The notes beneath the pieces are model-generated. The model saw nothing but the letters and a program-made list of their open reading frames with translations, had not been told where the DNA came from and did no database searches. A stretch of 64,000 bases of DNA from CAWKAV01 sp963847735 (lineage in GTDB: Bacteria; Desulfobacterota; Desulfuromonadia; Desulfuromonadales; BM103), in contig CAWKAV010000016.1 in assembly GCA_963847735.1 (NCBI GenBank), positions 372,001 through 436,000 of the forward strand, written 5' to 3'. How positions within the stretch are numbered: the stretch's first letter is position 1; every line of letters begins with the position of its first letter. Below, one piece after another: positions 1-9,278 of this stretch. The translations under genes were made by a program, and so were the position numbers.

Positions 1-1955
1 GGAGCGCATCACCACGGTGATGCAGGGTGTTCAATCGAACTACGACACCGACCTGATCCGCGACATCATCCGCTACATCGAAGATCTTTCGGGAAAACGC
101 TATGGCGCCAACCCCGATGATGATGTCTCCATGCGGGTCATGGCCGATCACAGCAGAGCCACCGCTTTCCTGATTGCCGACGGCATCATGCCGAGCAACG
201 AAGGCCGCGGGTACGTGTTGCGCCGCATCATGCGCCGTGCCATGCGCCATGCCAAGATGCTTGGCTTTGCCGATCCGGTCCTCTACAAGACGGCCGTTTT
301 TGTCCTCGAATTTATGACTGAAGCCTACCCGCAGGAAGCCGAGCGCAGGAGCTTTGTCGCCAAAATTGTCGAGAAGGAGGAAGAACGCTTTATCCAGACC
401 CTCGACAACGGTCTGCGCATGCTTAATGAGGAAGTTGAGCGGAGGCGCCAGCTGAAATCGACAGTCATCCCCGGCGATGTACTTTTCAAACTGTACGACA
501 CTTACGGCTTCCCGACCGACCTGACTGCCGATATTGTTGAAGCCGACGGCTTCACCGTCGATGAAGCAGGGTTTGAAACCTGTATGGAACAACAGCGCCA
601 GAAGGCCCGCAAACATTGGAAGGGCTCAGGTGAAGAGACGATCGGGACGGTTTATCGTGAACTTGTCGAGCAGGGCCATAAGGTGAACTTCAGTGGCTAC
701 AATGAGTTGCAGTCAAGCAGCCGGATCGTCGCCATTCTGCACGATGCCGAACAGGTCAGTCAGGCTGGTGCGGGCGAGCGGGTTGAGATCATCACCGACG
801 CGACACCTTTCTACGGTGAATCCGGCGGTCAGGCAGGGGATGTCGGCACGATCGGTGCGGCGGGGCTCAAGATCGATATTACCGAGACTAAAAAGCCTCT
901 GCCGGAACTGATTGTTCATGTCGGCCGGGTGAGAGAAGGCACCCTGCGGATCGGTCAGGAAGTTCAGCTTTCTGTCGACGCTGGCTCCCGTCAGGCGACG
1001 GCTCTGAATCATACCGCGACCCATATTCTGCATGCTGTCCTGGTCGAGGTGCTCGGTGACCATGTCAAGCAGGCCGGTTCCCTGGTGGCTCCGGATCGTC
1101 TGCGTTTCGATTTCAGCCATTTTACGGCCATCACTGCCGGAGAGCTGCGACGTATTGAAACAGAAGTCAATCGCCGTATCCGCGAGAACCAGGCTGTGCG
1201 AGACCCGGGAAATGGACGCCGATGAGGCCATCTCCGCTGGGGCAACGGCGCTGTTTGGCGAGAAATACGGGGCGCGTGTCCGGGTCGTCAACCTCGGCGA
1301 CTTCAGTATGGAGCTCTGCGGCGGGACTCATACTGCCGCAGCGGGAGACATTGGCTTTTTCAAAATTATTCAGGAAGCAGGTATCGCTGCCGGCGTCCGG
1401 CGCATTGAAGCCGCAACCGGGAAACGTGCCCTGGAGCTGGTGCAGCAACAGGACGATTCCATCAGCCGCCTCGCCGGGCTGGTGAAAAGCGACCGTCCTC
1501 AACTGGAGTCCCGCCTGCTGAAAATGGTCGAGCGCCAGAAAGAGCTGGAGCGTCAGTTGGCCATCATGGAGAGCCGTCTGAAAGCCGACCAGGCTGATGA
1601 CATTATGAGCCAGGTTCAGGATATCGATGGTATTAAACTGTTGGCCGCCGAGGTTGAATCGGCGGACGGCAGAGGGTTGCGAGAGATGGCCGATAAACTT
1701 CGTGATAAACTTGGTTCTGGCGTTGTTGCCATTGGCTGCCCCCACGAAGGTAAGGTCAATCTGCTGGTTGCAGTGACCGCCGACCTGACAGGGAAATTGC
1801 ACGCTGGCAAAATTGTGGCAGCCATGGCGATCGAAGTCGGTGGACGGGGCGGGGGACGACCTGACCTCGCTCAGGCAGGCGGGAGCCAGCCGGAAAAGTT
1901 GACGGGCGCCCTTAGTCAGGTTGCTGGAATGATTCGCAGCACTCTGGACGGTTAA
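1..1955 (+). CDS. alaS: Alanyl-tRNA synthetase, 5' truncated by the window edge, with an apparent frameshift
   Basis: Charges tRNA-Ala with alanine and edits mischarged Ser/Gly in the cytoplasm. The reading frame is open from base 2, so the catalytic N-terminal part lies upstream of the window. Visible parts are the end of the aminoacylation/tRNA-recognition region, the editing-domain HTATH motif (bases 1010-1024), the CGGTH zinc/editing motif (1317-1331) and the glycine-rich C-Ala end (GGRGGGRPDLAQAGG, about 1840-1880). The frame shifts by +1 at 1196-1200: before it the protein reads ...RENQAV, after it ETREMDADEAI, which is the normal family continuation. One surplus base explains this. Because the gene is expected to be essential, a sequence error is likelier than a real mutation. 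The REC-kinase gene starts 17 bases after the stop. Confidence 0.95.
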
Positions 1956-1972
1956 AAAGGCAGCGAGGCAAT

Positions 1973-3114
1973 ATGAGACTTGATATGCGTGAAGATGCTC
2001 AGTTGTTGCAACAGACCGGGATGCAGACGGTCCTTGTTGTCGATGATGAGGAAAGCATTCGCGATCTTTGTATCCGGACATTGCAAGGCTACCGTATTCT
2101 CCAGGCAGAGAACGGTCAGGAGGCCTTGCGGGTTCTCGATCATCACCCGGTAGACCTGGTTCTGGTCGATGTCATGATGCCGGTCATGAATGGCCTTGAA
2201 CTGCTTCAGAAAATCAAGGAACGGAATCCCAGCCAGCCGGTCGTTATAATGACCGGTTATGCTGACAAGGACATCATTCTGCGGGCTCTCAAAGCCCACG
2301 CTGATGATTTTATCCACAAGCCGATCAATCTGCTGCAACTTAAAACGTCGATTGTCAATGCCCTGGAGAAAAAAGCCCTGCACCAGGAGCTGGTGCAGTT
2401 GAAACAACTTGATCGCATCAAATCCGATTTTCTCGGCCTGATTTCACACAAGCTGCGAACACCTACAACGTCCATCTCGCTTTTCATCCAGAACCTTGCC
2501 AGCGGCTCAGTCGAGACGGACACTCCTGATTTTGCTTCTACACTTGTGGCGGTCCGTGAAGAATCGGAATACCTTGCCTGTCTGATCCAGGATCTGCTCT
2601 ACTATAGCGATATCATTCTTCAGGACGGTGAAGGCAAGGCCTCCCGGGAAAACCTCAAAGAAATTGCCATGAGCGTACTGGCCGGCAAGCGTGCCGTGGC
2701 TGACCAGAAAGGTTTGACACTGCAGAACCGTCTGCTGGCGGCGACTGGCCGGTGGTGATCGTTGACCGCCGCCGCATTGCTTTTGCCTTGAACGCGTTGT
2801 TCGATAACGCCATCAAGTTTACCCCGCAAGGTGGCGAAATCTCCCTGTCGGGCGAAGTTGGTGAAAGTGAAATCACCCTGACTATCGCCGACAATGGCCC
2901 CGGAATCACTCCGGAAGAGGCGGCCAAGGTCTTTGAGAAATTTTACCAGATCGACCCGTTCAATACCGGTCAGGTGCGCGGTTTCGGTCTGGGCCTCTTT
3001 TATGCCCGTCAATTTATTCGTGATCATGGTGGTGCCATCACTCTTGACAGCACCCCCGGCAAGGGGACAGAAGTCACGATCCGTTTGCCGCGCCTGCCGA
3101 TCACTGCTACCTGA
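1973..3114 (+). CDS. Response-regulator/histidine-kinase hybrid (REC then HisKA-HATPase), apparent frameshift
   Basis: Cytoplasmic signalling protein with an N-terminal receiver domain (phospho-Asp in LVDVMMPVMNG, residue about 65), a HisKA dimerisation helix with phospho-His in LISHKLRTP, then an HATPase_c domain (N box NALFDNAIKF, G1 DNGPGI, G2 GFGLGL). The first open frame stops at 2758 after ...LLAATGRW. The kinase continues in another frame from about 2743 (DWPVVIVDRRRIAF), so one base appears to be missing (or two added) between 2734 and 2743. No membrane segment is visible, so input probably comes by phosphorelay from another kinase. GAGG lies five bases before the ATG. Its position behind alaS is the only context and its target is unknown. 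Confidence 0.85.
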
Positions 3115-3301
3115 CAGGGGACATTTCACCTCTGTGCCACAAGTCCTTTACCGCCCCCGGAGAAGCTCTGTCTCCGAATTTGTGTGCCATGGCAGTTCAG
3201 GGTGCGGAACAGCCGTGTCTTCCCTGGTGTGGTCCAGCCGCGCGCCCTCCAACAGCATGTAGTACGGTCTTGACATCTTGATCATCAACAGGCATTTTGC
3301 T

Positions 3302-3329
3302 TTGTCTGTCCGCAAGCTCATGTTATATT
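3302..3329 (+). promoter_or_regulatory. Candidate sigma-70 promoter for hslVU
   Basis: TTGTCT (3302-3307) and TATATT (3324-3329) are separated by 16 bases and lie about 50 bases upstream of hslV. A TTGACA at about 3270 lacks a good -10 partner. This is a consensus match only. Confidence 0.35.
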
Positions 3330-3377
3330 TGCAATATTTTTCACTGGGTTATGGAAAGCGTTGACGAAAGGCTCGAG

Positions 3378-3908
3378 ATGTTCAAGGGGACAACCATCCT
3401 GTGTGTGCGACGTGGCAGCGAAGTTGCCATGGCTGGCGACGGTCAGGTCAGTCTTGGCAACACAATCATGAAGCATACGGCCCGAAAGCTGCGGCGAATG
3501 TATGACGACCAGGTGATCGCCGGGTTCGCCGGCAGCACGGCCGATGCGTTCACGCTGTTTGAAAAGTTTGAGACCAAACTGCAGGAGTATCGCGGCAACC
3601 TGCCGCGGGCGGCCGTGGAGTTGGCCAAGGACTGGCGTAAAGACCGTATTCTGCGCCACCTGGAGGCACTGCTCATCGTGGCCGATCGAGAAACGACCCT
3701 GGTTCTTTCCGGAGTCGGTGATGTTATTGAACCGGAACACGGCATCGCCGCGATCGGGTCCGGTGGCACCTTCGCGCAGGCGGCCGCTCGCGCGCTGATC
3801 AGCCACACGGAGCTGTCCATGGCCCAGATCGCCGAAGAGTCCTTGAAAATTGCTGCGGATATCTGTGTTTACACCAACGACCGGATCATTGTGGAGACCT
3901 TGTCGTGA
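3378..3908 (+). CDS. hslV: ATP-dependent protease HslUV, peptidase subunit HslV
   Basis: Proteasome-like peptidase of the HslUV complex, which degrades unfolded or stress proteins in the cytoplasm. The protein starts MFKGTTILCVRRG; the Thr after the short propeptide is the N-terminal nucleophile of the family, and AGDGQVSLGNT is the conserved region that follows. I chose the ATG at 3378 because GAAAGG lies just upstream and it gives the usual start; in-frame starts reach back to 3297 but add residues unlike the family. About 176 residues is normal length. The stop overlaps the hslU start by GTGA, so the two are translationally coupled. Confidence 0.96.
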   Translation: MFKGTTILCVRRGSEVAMAGDGQVSLGNTIMKHTARKLRRMYDDQVIAGFAGSTADAFTLFEKFETKLQEYRGNLPRAAVELAKDWRKDRILRHLEALLIVADRETTLVLSGVGDVIEPEHGIAAIGSGGTFAQAAARALISHTELSMAQIAEESLKIAADICVYTNDRIIVETLS

Positions 3909-5230
3909 ACAACTTCACACCGCGGGAGATTGTCTCCGAGCTTGATCGTTATATCGTTGGCCAGAACAACGCCAAACGGGCCGTGGCTATCGCCTTGCGC
4001 AACCGCTGGCGTCGCCAGCAGGTTGACCCGGACCTTCGCGATGAGATTGCACCGAAGAATATCATCATGATCGGTCCGACCGGGGTTGGGAAAACCGAAA
4101 TTGCCAGGCGACTGGCACGGCTGGCCCAGGCGCCGTTTGTCAAGGTCGAAGCCAGCAAGTTCACTGAAGTCGGTTATGTGGGTCGTGATGTCGAAAGCAT
4201 GGTGCGCGATCTGGTCGAGCTGGCCATCCTGATGGTCAAGGCCGAAGAAGCGAAAAGCCAGAGGATCAAGGCCGAGGAACTGGCCGAGGAACGTTTGCTC
4301 GACCTGCTCCTGCCAGGAGAGAAAAACCTGGAGGACGCCAAAGATGGTAGCAGCACAACTCGCGACAAACTTCGCCGTTTGTTGCGCATGGGCGAACTGA
4401 GTGAACGCATGGTCGAGATAGAAATTAAGGATACCCAGATGCCGAGCATGCAGGTGTTCGGCCCTCAAGGTCCCGAGGAGATGGGCTTCAATATCAAGGA
4501 AATGTTCGGCAATATCTTTCCGCAGAAAACCAGGCGTCGGCGCATGAAGGTGTCCGAAGCTCAGGAAATGCTGATTGAAACCGAGGCAGAAAAGTTGGTG
4601 GATATGGACAAGGTCCAGACCCTTGCCAAGGAACGCACCGAGCAGAACGGCATCATCTTTATCGATGAGATCGACAAAATAGCCAGCCGCGAAGGCGGTC
4701 ACGGCCCGGAAGTCTCTCGTGAAGGGGTGCAGCGCGATATTTTGCCGATTGTCGAAGGAAGTACGGTCAACACCAAGTATGGCCCGGTCAAAACCGATCA
4801 TATCCTTTTTATCGCGGCCGGCGCATTTCATGTCGCCAAGCCCTCGGATCTGATCCCGGAATTGCAGGGGCGTTTTCCGATCCGGGTGGAACTTGAGAGC
4901 CTTGAAGAAGCTGATCTTTTCAGGATCCTGACCGAGCCGCACAACGCCCTGATTCGCCAGTACCAGGCGCTTCTGGCAACCGAAGGCGTCGACCTGAAGT
5001 TCAGCGAGGACGCAATCCGGGAGATTGCGAAAACCGCGGCCAGGGTCAATGAGCGTACCGAAAATATTGGTGCCAGGCGGTTGCACACGATCATGGAGAC
5101 CCTGCTTGAGGAGTTGTCTTTCAACGCTCCGGAGCAAGCAAAAAAAAGTTTCTCTATCGATGCTGCTTTTGTTCGTGAGCGTCTTTCGGCCATTGCTGAC
5201 AACGAAGACCTGTCGCGCTACATCCTTTAA
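3905..5230 (+). CDS. hslU: ATP-dependent protease HslUV, ATPase subunit HslU
   Basis: AAA+ unfoldase that feeds substrates to HslV. Visible are the N-terminal REIVSELDRYIVGQ start, Walker A GPTGVGKTE (about residues 58-66), the family-specific inserted I domain (about 110-240, charged and helical), Walker B IIFIDEIDKIA and the conserved C-terminal region ending RYIL, which docks into HslV. The length of 441 residues is typical. Translation starts at a GTG overlapping the hslV stop. argB follows after 26 bases; this protease-arginine gene order is, from memory, common in Geobacter relatives. Confidence 0.97.
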   Translation: MNNFTPREIVSELDRYIVGQNNAKRAVAIALRNRWRRQQVDPDLRDEIAPKNIIMIGPTGVGKTEIARRLARLAQAPFVKVEASKFTEVGYVGRDVESMVRDLVELAILMVKAEEAKSQRIKAEELAEERLLDLLLPGEKNLEDAKDGSSTTRDKLRRLLRMGELSERMVEIEIKDTQMPSMQVFGPQGPEEMGFNIKEMFGNIFPQKTRRRRMKVSEAQEMLIETEAEKLVDMDKVQTLAKERTEQNGIIFIDEIDKIASREGGHGPEVSREGVQRDILPIVEGSTVNTKYGPVKTDHILFIAAGAFHVAKPSDLIPELQGRFPIRVELESLEEADLFRILTEPHNALIRQYQALLATEGVDLKFSEDAIREIAKTAARVNERTENIGARRLHTIMETLLEELSFNAPEQAKKSFSIDAAFVRERLSAIADNEDLSRYIL

Positions 5231-5256
5231 AGTCATCTTCGGAAACAGGATACATC

Positions 5257-6144
5257 ATGGAAGAACTGATCAAAAAAGCCAACGTCCTCATGGAAGCGCT
5301 GCCTTATATCAAGCGCTTTGCCAACAAGACCATTGTCATCAAGTATGGCGGCAATGCCATGGTGGAAGAGCATCTCAAAGAATCTTTCGCCAAGGATATC
5401 ATCATGATGAAGTATATCGGTCTGAATCCGGTCGTGGTGCACGGCGGTGGTCCACAAATCGCCGACGTCATGGACAAGATGGGGCTTGAGTCCCATTTCG
5501 TGCGAGGCATGCGGGTCACCGACAGCGCAACCATGGATGTTGTGGAGATGGTCCTGGGCGGCCGGGTCAACAAGGAAATTGTCGCCAACATCAACCGTCA
5601 CGGCGGGCGGGCTGTCGGTCTGACCGGTAAGGATGGCGACCTGATCACGGCCAGAAAGATGAAGATGACAGAGGTCAACCCCGATACCCTGACCCCCGAA
5701 ATCATCGACATCGGTCTGGTCGGCGAGGTAGAAACGGTACGCCCCGAAATCATCAGGGCCCTGGAACAGAACAACTTCATTCCGGTGATTGCCCCGATCG
5801 GTGTCGGCAAAACCGGCGAAACCTACAATATCAATGCCGACCTGGTTGCCGGGCAGATAGCCGCAGCCCTCAAGGCGGAGAAGCTGATCCTGCTCACCGA
5901 TATTGAAGGTGTCAAAAACAAGGCGGGCGAGCTGATTTCAACCATCGATGTCGGCGATGTCCAGTCGCTGATCGATGACGGCACGATCAGCGGCGGGATG
6001 ATACCGAAGGTGACCTGTTGCCTGGATGCCGTTCACGCCGGTGTGCACAAGGCGCACATTATCGATGGCCGGGTTGAACACGCCTGCCTTCTCGAAATTT
6101 TCACCGACCTGGGGATTGGGACGGCGGTTGCAAAATTTCGCTGA
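5257..6144 (+). CDS. argB: Acetylglutamate kinase
   Basis: Phosphorylates N-acetylglutamate with ATP, the second step of the acetylated arginine pathway. The amino-acid-kinase fold is shown by Lys29 in VIKYGGNAM, the phosphate-binding HGGGP loop at 62-66 and the C-terminal GGMIPKVTCCLDAV segment. The length of 295 residues is typical. The N-terminal helix (MEELIKKANVLMEALPYI) is of the kind found in hexameric, arginine-inhibited enzymes, so feedback inhibition is likely but inferred. It lies downstream of hslVU and upstream of argD, separated from argD by a short-repeat patch. Confidence 0.97.
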   Translation: MEELIKKANVLMEALPYIKRFANKTIVIKYGGNAMVEEHLKESFAKDIIMMKYIGLNPVVVHGGGPQIADVMDKMGLESHFVRGMRVTDSATMDVVEMVLGGRVNKEIVANINRHGGRAVGLTGKDGDLITARKMKMTEVNPDTLTPEIIDIGLVGEVETVRPEIIRALEQNNFIPVIAPIGVGKTGETYNINADLVAGQIAAALKAEKLILLTDIEGVKNKAGELISTIDVGDVQSLIDDGTISGGMIPKVTCCLDAVHAGVHKAHIIDGRVEHACLLEIFTDLGIGTAVAKFR

Positions 6145-6187
6145 TGCGAAAGTTACAAACGTAGCTGTAGAGCTGTAAGCCGGAACC

Positions 6188-6220
6188 TTTTACTTTTCAC
6201 TTTTCACTTTTCACTTTTTA
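6188..6220. repeat. Short tandem ACTTTTC heptamer patch
   Basis: At least three head-to-tail copies of ACTTTTC (6192-6212) with degenerate flanking copies, between argB and argD. It is not a hairpin terminator. It resembles other short-period patches in this window (10500, 15229, 18718). Confidence 0.8.
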
Positions 6221-6232
6221 CGGGTAACCGCC

Positions 6233-7447
6233 ATGAATACTTCTGCAGACTGGATCAAAAGAGCAGACAAACACGTTATGAAAACCTACGGGCGCTACCC
6301 GATCGTTGCCGCACGCGGCGAGGGCTGTCGGTTGTGGGATGTGGAGGGCAAGGTCTATCTCGACTTCCTCGCAGGAGTGGCAGTCAACAATCTCGGTCAC
6401 TGTCACCCCAGGGTGGTCGCTGCCCTGCAGGAGCAGGCCGGACGCCTGTTGCACTGTTCCAACTACTACCATATCCCCCAGCAGATCGAGTTGGCGGAAT
6501 GGCTCTGCGAGCATTCCTTTGCCGATCAGGTTTTCTTCTGCAACTCGGGCGCCGAAGCCAACGAGGCGGCGATGAAACTGGTCCGCAAGTACAGCCGCGA
6601 GAGATACGGCGAAAACCGGTTTGACGTCATCACCGCGCTGGCCTCCTTTCATGGCCGCACCATAGGCACCATCAGTGCCACCGGCCAGGACAAGGTCAAG
6701 ACCGGCTTCAACCCGATGGTTCCCGGCTTCAGCTACGTGCCATTCGGCGACCCGCAGGCAATGCGTCGGGCCATCACGCCGAACATCTGTGCGGTCATGC
6801 TCGAGCCAGTACAGGGGGAGGGTGGGGTTAACGTATCGCCTCACGGCTATCTCAAGGCCGTTCGCGACATCTGTGACGAATTTGAGCTGTTGTTGGTCTA
6901 CGATGAAGTCCAGGTCGGCTGCGGCAGAACCGGCACGCTCTGGGCCTATGAGCAGGAGGGGATAGCACCGGACATCCTGACTCTGGCCAAAGCCCTGGCA
7001 GGAGGTCCGCCGGTTGGGGCCATGCTGACCACCGCGGCGTTGGGTGCAATCCTCTCTCCGGGATCTCACGGCTCCACCTTCGGTGGCAACCCGTTGATCT
7101 GCTCGGCAGCCCTGGCAACCATGCGGACCATGGTCGAAGAGGGCATCCTTGATAACTGCCGGGAAATGGGGGCCTACCTGACCGGTCAGCTTGAAAAATT
7201 GCAGACCAAATACACCTTTATCAAACAGGTTCGCGGCCGTGGCCTGATCATCGGTATGGAACTGGATATCGAGGGCGGACCATTGGTGACAGCTGCCATG
7301 GAGAGGGGCCTGCTGATCAACTGCACGGTTGGCAATGTCTTGCGCTTTCTGCCGCCCCTGATCGTCAGTCGGACAGAAATTGATGAGGCGATGCATATCC
7401 TCGATGCAGTTCTGGCGACTGTTGACACAACGGAACCTGCCAGCTGA
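6233..7447 (+). CDS. argD: Acetylornithine aminotransferase
   Basis: PLP enzyme that transaminates N-acetylglutamate semialdehyde to N-acetylornithine and may also act in the DAP pathway. It is a class III aminotransferase: CNSGAEANEAA phosphate-binding region near residue 104, Asp in VYDEVQVGCGRTG, and the Schiff-base lysine Lys253 in LAKALAGGPPVGA. The length of 404 residues is normal. The family usually reads DEVQ(T/V)G at that site, so the V here is acceptable. argF follows 29 bases later. No good Shine-Dalgarno sequence is seen; the repeat patch abuts the start. Confidence 0.96.
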   Translation: MNTSADWIKRADKHVMKTYGRYPIVAARGEGCRLWDVEGKVYLDFLAGVAVNNLGHCHPRVVAALQEQAGRLLHCSNYYHIPQQIELAEWLCEHSFADQVFFCNSGAEANEAAMKLVRKYSRERYGENRFDVITALASFHGRTIGTISATGQDKVKTGFNPMVPGFSYVPFGDPQAMRRAITPNICAVMLEPVQGEGGVNVSPHGYLKAVRDICDEFELLLVYDEVQVGCGRTGTLWAYEQEGIAPDILTLAKALAGGPPVGAMLTTAALGAILSPGSHGSTFGGNPLICSAALATMRTMVEEGILDNCREMGAYLTGQLEKLQTKYTFIKQVRGRGLIIGMELDIEGGPLVTAAMERGLLINCTVGNVLRFLPPLIVSRTEIDEAMHILDAVLATVDTTEPAS

Positions 7448-7476
7448 TAGTTGGACAATTCTAAGGAGAAACTACT

Positions 7477-8385
7477 GTGAATAAAGATTTTCTCTGCCTC
7501 AGCGACTGGAGCCTGGAAGCTCTGGAAAAAATCTTTGCGCTGACCAGCGACCTGAAATCCAGGCATAAGGCCGGTTTGCAACATCACCTGCTGCTTGGCA
7601 AGACACTTGGCATGATCTTCGAGAAGAGTTCGACACGCACCCGGGTTTCCTTTGAAGCGGGCATGTTCCATCTGGGCGGGCACGCACTTTTCCTGGCCGC
7701 CGGCAACACCCAGATGGGGCGTGGCGAGCCGATCAGTGACACCGCGCGCTGCATGTCACGTTACGTCGATGGCGTCATGATCCGCACTTTCTCGCAGGAT
7801 GCTGTTGAAGAGTTCGCCGGCTACAGTTCCGTGCCGGTCATCAATGGCCTGAGCGATCTTTATCACCCTTGCCAGGTGATGGCCGATCTTTTCACCGTCA
7901 TGGAGCACAGGAAGAACTACCGCGAGCTCTCCTATTGCTGGATCGGTGACGGCAACAACATGGCCAACAGCTGGATCAACGCGGCCGCCGTCTTTGGTTT
8001 CGAATTGCGCGTGGCGACGCCGGCAGGCTATGAACCGGACACCATGGTCAAAGAGCGGGCTGCCGAAGCCGGCGCCAACATCATCTATACCAACGATCCC
8101 GCCGAAGCCGCCCGAGGCGCCCAGGTCCTGAACACCGATGTCTGGGCCAGCATGGGGCAGGAGGCGGAGCAGCAGGAACGTGCCAGGGCGTTTGCCGGTT
8201 ACCAGATCAATATGAACCTGCTCGGTCTGGCTGACCCTGAATGCGTGGTCATGCACTGCCTGCCCGCTCACCGCGATGAAGAGATCACCGACGAGGTCAT
8301 GGAGAGCCGTCATGCGATTATCTTCGATGAAGCCGAGAATCGCCTGCACGTACAGAAAGCCATCATGGCGACATTGATGGGGTGA
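7477..8385 (+). CDS. argF: Ornithine carbamoyltransferase
   Basis: Makes citrulline from ornithine and carbamoyl phosphate. Diagnostic motifs are the carbamoyl-phosphate loop STRTR (residues 52-56), HPCQ (130-133) and the ornithine-side HCLPAHR (260-266). The length of 302 residues is typical. The GTG start is preceded by AAGGAG nine bases away, which decides the start. The downstream zinc-ribbon gene begins at or just after the argF stop, suggesting co-transcription. Confidence 0.97.
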   Translation: MNKDFLCLSDWSLEALEKIFALTSDLKSRHKAGLQHHLLLGKTLGMIFEKSSTRTRVSFEAGMFHLGGHALFLAAGNTQMGRGEPISDTARCMSRYVDGVMIRTFSQDAVEEFAGYSSVPVINGLSDLYHPCQVMADLFTVMEHRKNYRELSYCWIGDGNNMANSWINAAAVFGFELRVATPAGYEPDTMVKERAAEAGANIIYTNDPAEAARGAQVLNTDVWASMGQEAEQQERARAFAGYQINMNLLGLADPECVVMHCLPAHRDEEITDEVMESRHAIIFDEAENRLHVQKAIMATLMG

Positions 8386-8414
8386 TTTTTGGGAAACTGT
8401 ATTCCGGATTTGAC

Positions 8415-9194
8415 ATGAACATTATCTGCCCGCATTGTAATTTTTCCAAAACGGTTGACCCGGTCAGAATCCCGGATCGTCCGGTCCGGGTGAACTGCCC
8501 GAAGTGCAGCAAGGCCTTTACCCTTGACAAGTCGGAACTTCCCGGCAACACGACTGTCCCGGCAATGTTGACTCGCCCAGATGAGCAGATCACCTGCCCG
8601 GCCTGTGGTCTTGCCCAGTCTCAAAGTGATAGATGTTCAGGATGTGGCGTTATCTACGCAAAGTTTCAAATCAGGCAGATGGAAAACGGCGCCGGAACCC
8701 AGGACGCAGCGACAGTGAATAGAAACCTCGCAGGGCAGCACTCTCAGGCAGAGCACCCGAATCCCGGCCTGCAACCGAAAGCAGGCTTCTGGATCCGTGT
8801 TGTGGCCTCTCTGATTGATTCCTGCCTGCTGTTTGCGGTGCAGTTTGTGCTCAGTCTGATGATTGGACTGATTGTCGGACTGCTGGGCATTGCCGCTGAG
8901 GGGGATCCGGGTGTCAACCTGGTTATCTGGATGTTCGGTGTCTCACTCAGTATCTGTTACGCGGTCTTCTTTACCGGTTACTGCGGGCAGACACCAGGCA
9001 AAATGGCGCTGCGCATCAAGGTCATTCGCATCGACGGCAGTTCGATTACCTATGGTCGAGCTGCGCTCCGCGAGATTCCAGGTAAATTCATTTCCGGCAT
9101 TCTGCTCGGTATCGGTTACCTCATGGTTGCTTTCGACAGCCAGAAACAGGGGCTGCACGACAAAATTGCCGATACTTATGTGATAAAATTATAG
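8415..9194 (+). CDS. Zinc-ribbon and RDD-domain membrane protein
   Basis: A membrane protein of unknown role. An N-terminal MJ0042-type zinc ribbon (CPHC near residue 5, CPKC near 28) is followed by a second Cys4 ribbon (CPAC...CSGCG, about 58-77), a linker of about 35 residues, then an RDD domain from about 117 with three hydrophobic segments and the conserved GQTPGKMALRIKV stretch. I chose the ATG at 8415, which places CPHC right after the start. A GTG at 8382 overlapping the argF stop is an alternative that would couple translation. RDD proteins are often channel- or transporter-like; any link to arginine is only positional. Confidence 0.75.
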   Translation: MNIICPHCNFSKTVDPVRIPDRPVRVNCPKCSKAFTLDKSELPGNTTVPAMLTRPDEQITCPACGLAQSQSDRCSGCGVIYAKFQIRQMENGAGTQDAATVNRNLAGQHSQAEHPNPGLQPKAGFWIRVVASLIDSCLLFAVQFVLSLMIGLIVGLLGIAAEGDPGVNLVIWMFGVSLSICYAVFFTGYCGQTPGKMALRIKVIRIDGSSITYGRAALREIPGKFISGILLGIGYLMVAFDSQKQGLHDKIADTYVIKL

Positions 9195-9207
9195 GTCAAA
9201 GGAACAG

Positions 9208-9250
9208 GGTTCAGGGTCAGGGGCTTACCATGGACCTTTAACCCTGAACC
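9208..9250. repeat. Inverted GGTTCAGGGT/ACCCTGAACC pair
   Basis: A perfect 10-base inverted repeat (9208-9217 and 9241-9250) with a 23-base loop containing GGTCAGGGG, between the RDD gene and argG. There is no T tract, so it is unlikely to be an intrinsic terminator. The GGTTCAGGG word recurs in degenerate form elsewhere (about 32410 and 63842). Confidence 0.75.
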
Positions 9251-9278
9251 ATTCATCAATCAAAGGAGCATTCGATCA

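Noticed and set aside
3869..5236. A 455-codon open frame antisense to hslU
   Set aside because: It mirrors hslU codon structure, has no family features and overlaps a certain gene along its whole length.
9208..9250. Intrinsic terminator before argG
   Set aside because: The inverted repeat has a 23-base loop and no T tract; better explained as a repeat patch.
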